Assembly (NCBI GenBank): GCA_002778965.1
Contig: PEXX01000023.1
Coordinates: 1 to 5,700, forward strand
From: Candidatus Kuenenbacteria bacterium CG08_land_8_20_14_0_20_37_23
Lineage (GTDB): Bacteria > Patescibacteriota > Patescibacteriia > UBA2196 > GWA2-42-15
DNA: 5,700 bases
Reading direction: 5' to 3'
Part shown: positions 5,396-5,700 of the stretch, in pieces
How positions within the stretch are numbered: position 1 is the stretch's first letter
How the letters are laid out: each line of letters begins with the position of its first letter
Position numbers and translations under genes: made by a program
Notes under the pieces: generated by a model
Database searches by the model: none
Seen by the model: the letters and a program-made list of their open reading frames with translations, nothing else
Told to the model about the DNA's origin: nothing

Positions 5396-5510
5396 GACAA
5401 AAATCAAATTTTCTTTTAAAGTAGATAAAGTTTATACCGCCGAACACGAAGATAAAAAATTTACATCGCACAACACTGTGTATGAGGTAAAAAAACTTTT
5501 CATTTTATAG
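5359..5510 (+). CDS. Possible small ORF, needing a -1 frameshift, overlapping attC-like site 4
   Basis: AAGGAG (5343-5348) lies 10 bases before ATG 5359 and is the only canonical Shine-Dalgarno in the window. The ORF encodes 21 residues (MEFTPDPSSIFSRQKS...) and ends at TAG 5422-5424. The -1 frame then reads as plausible coding sequence (VDKVYTAEHEDKKFTSHN...) to TAG 5508-5510, through the left arm of attC-like site 4. The codons just before the zero-frame stop are CTT TTA AAG, so T-TTA-AAG forms a heptamer of the X XXY YYZ type. A combined product would be about 50 residues of unknown function. The alternative is a decayed gene or chance. The rest of 5342-5700 holds only the hairpin, attC-like site 4 and the start of the next cassette. 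Confidence 0.25.
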
Positions 5511-5656
5511 AATAATATTGAATAAAAAGTTTTTTTAACCCAAATCCCGCTATTTGCTAATACAATATTTAATCTGATAAACTAACCATGTCGAGAGTTC
5601 CACAAATTAATCGTTTTACGAGGACGCTGGACTTCTCATACACAGAAACGTTATAC
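5468..5656 (+). repeat. attC-like recombination site 4
   Basis: The left box GCACAAC (5468-5474) is followed by one A and the arm CTGTGTATGAG (5476-5486). The opposite arm CTCATACACAG (5635-5645) pairs perfectly over 11 bp. The spacer AAAC and right box GTTATAC (5650-5656) follow. The predicted crossover is 5650/5651, so 5651-5700 is the start of another cassette with no gene yet visible. The interior is AT-rich and carries its own long inverted repeat. Confidence 0.76.
5486..5540 (+). repeat. AT-rich inverted repeat inside attC-like site 4
   Basis: GG-T-A7-CTTTT (5486-5500) and AAAAG-T7-AACC (5525-5540) are complementary over 15 positions with one unpaired T. A further 7-bp pair AATATTG/CAATATT (5514-5520/5563-5569) overlaps this loop. 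The repeat forms the main arm of the variable centre of the element. Confidence 0.5.
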
Positions 5657-5700
5657 GCAATTCAAAAACCCGCCTTTTAAAACATTAAAATATTTAGTAA

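Larger units (their letters stand above)
4594..5650 (+). mobile_element. Integron-like gene cassette C
   Basis: The cassette lies between the crossover points of attC-like sites 3 and 4, about 1.06 kb. It begins TTGTGCGAAAT, and its own far-end left box ATCGCACAAC is complementary to that start. Cassettes A and C therefore share the same box type, although their cargo and attC interiors are unrelated. Cargo: an HD-domain hydrolase and a possible small ORF. Confidence 0.65.

Noticed and set aside
1..5700. CRISPR array or tandem direct repeats
   Set aside because: There are no regularly spaced identical repeats; the recurring elements share structure, not sequence.

Overview
The window is AT-rich and every gene lies on the + strand. 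TGA is used as a stop (2411-2413). Start codons mostly lack Shine-Dalgarno sequences, and short accessory genes are separated by structured, gene-free DNA. This suggests a small-genome uncultured bacterium, perhaps Candidatus Patescibacteria (CPR). No rRNA or ribosomal gene is present to prove the lineage, so the taxonomy is inference.

The main result is that the window looks like a run of integron-type gene cassettes. Four structured elements (863-961, 3405-3497, 4402-4599, 5468-5656) share the attC layout: a left box ending in AAC, one spacer A, an 11-base stem arm, a variable centre, the matching arm, a 4-base spacer, and a right box (G/A)TTNNNC or GTTAGCT. The stem is perfect in three elements and imperfect in the first. 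All sit 3' of the gene they follow and in the same orientation. If the array is cut between G and TT of each right box, the first bases of a cassette are complementary to the left box at that same cassette's far end. This holds for all three complete cassettes. It is expected if each cassette once existed as a circle with a complete attC site. No integrase or attI is visible.

Layout. The left partial cassette (1-955) holds the 3' end of an unrecognised gene, a Fic-domain protein and a hairpin. Cassette A (956-3491) holds a stand-alone PEP-utiliser phosphohistidine domain protein followed, 6 bases later, by a histidine-phosphatase-like protein whose frame runs into the attC. Cassette B (3492-4593) holds a terminator hairpin and a frameshifted, apparently chimeric gene: a ribonucleotide-reductase-like N-terminus joined to a histidine-phosphatase-like start. 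Cassette C (4594-5650) holds an HD-domain hydrolase and a possible small ORF with the only clear Shine-Dalgarno in the window. A new cassette begins at 5651.

The cargo is mainly phosphoryl- and nucleotidyl-transfer chemistry (Fic, phosphohistidine carrier, histidine phosphatase, HD). Cassettes A, B and C also share a G-rich motif, best seen as TTAATTTA(T)AGAGGGG, between the boundary and the gene. It may be a cassette-borne expression signal.
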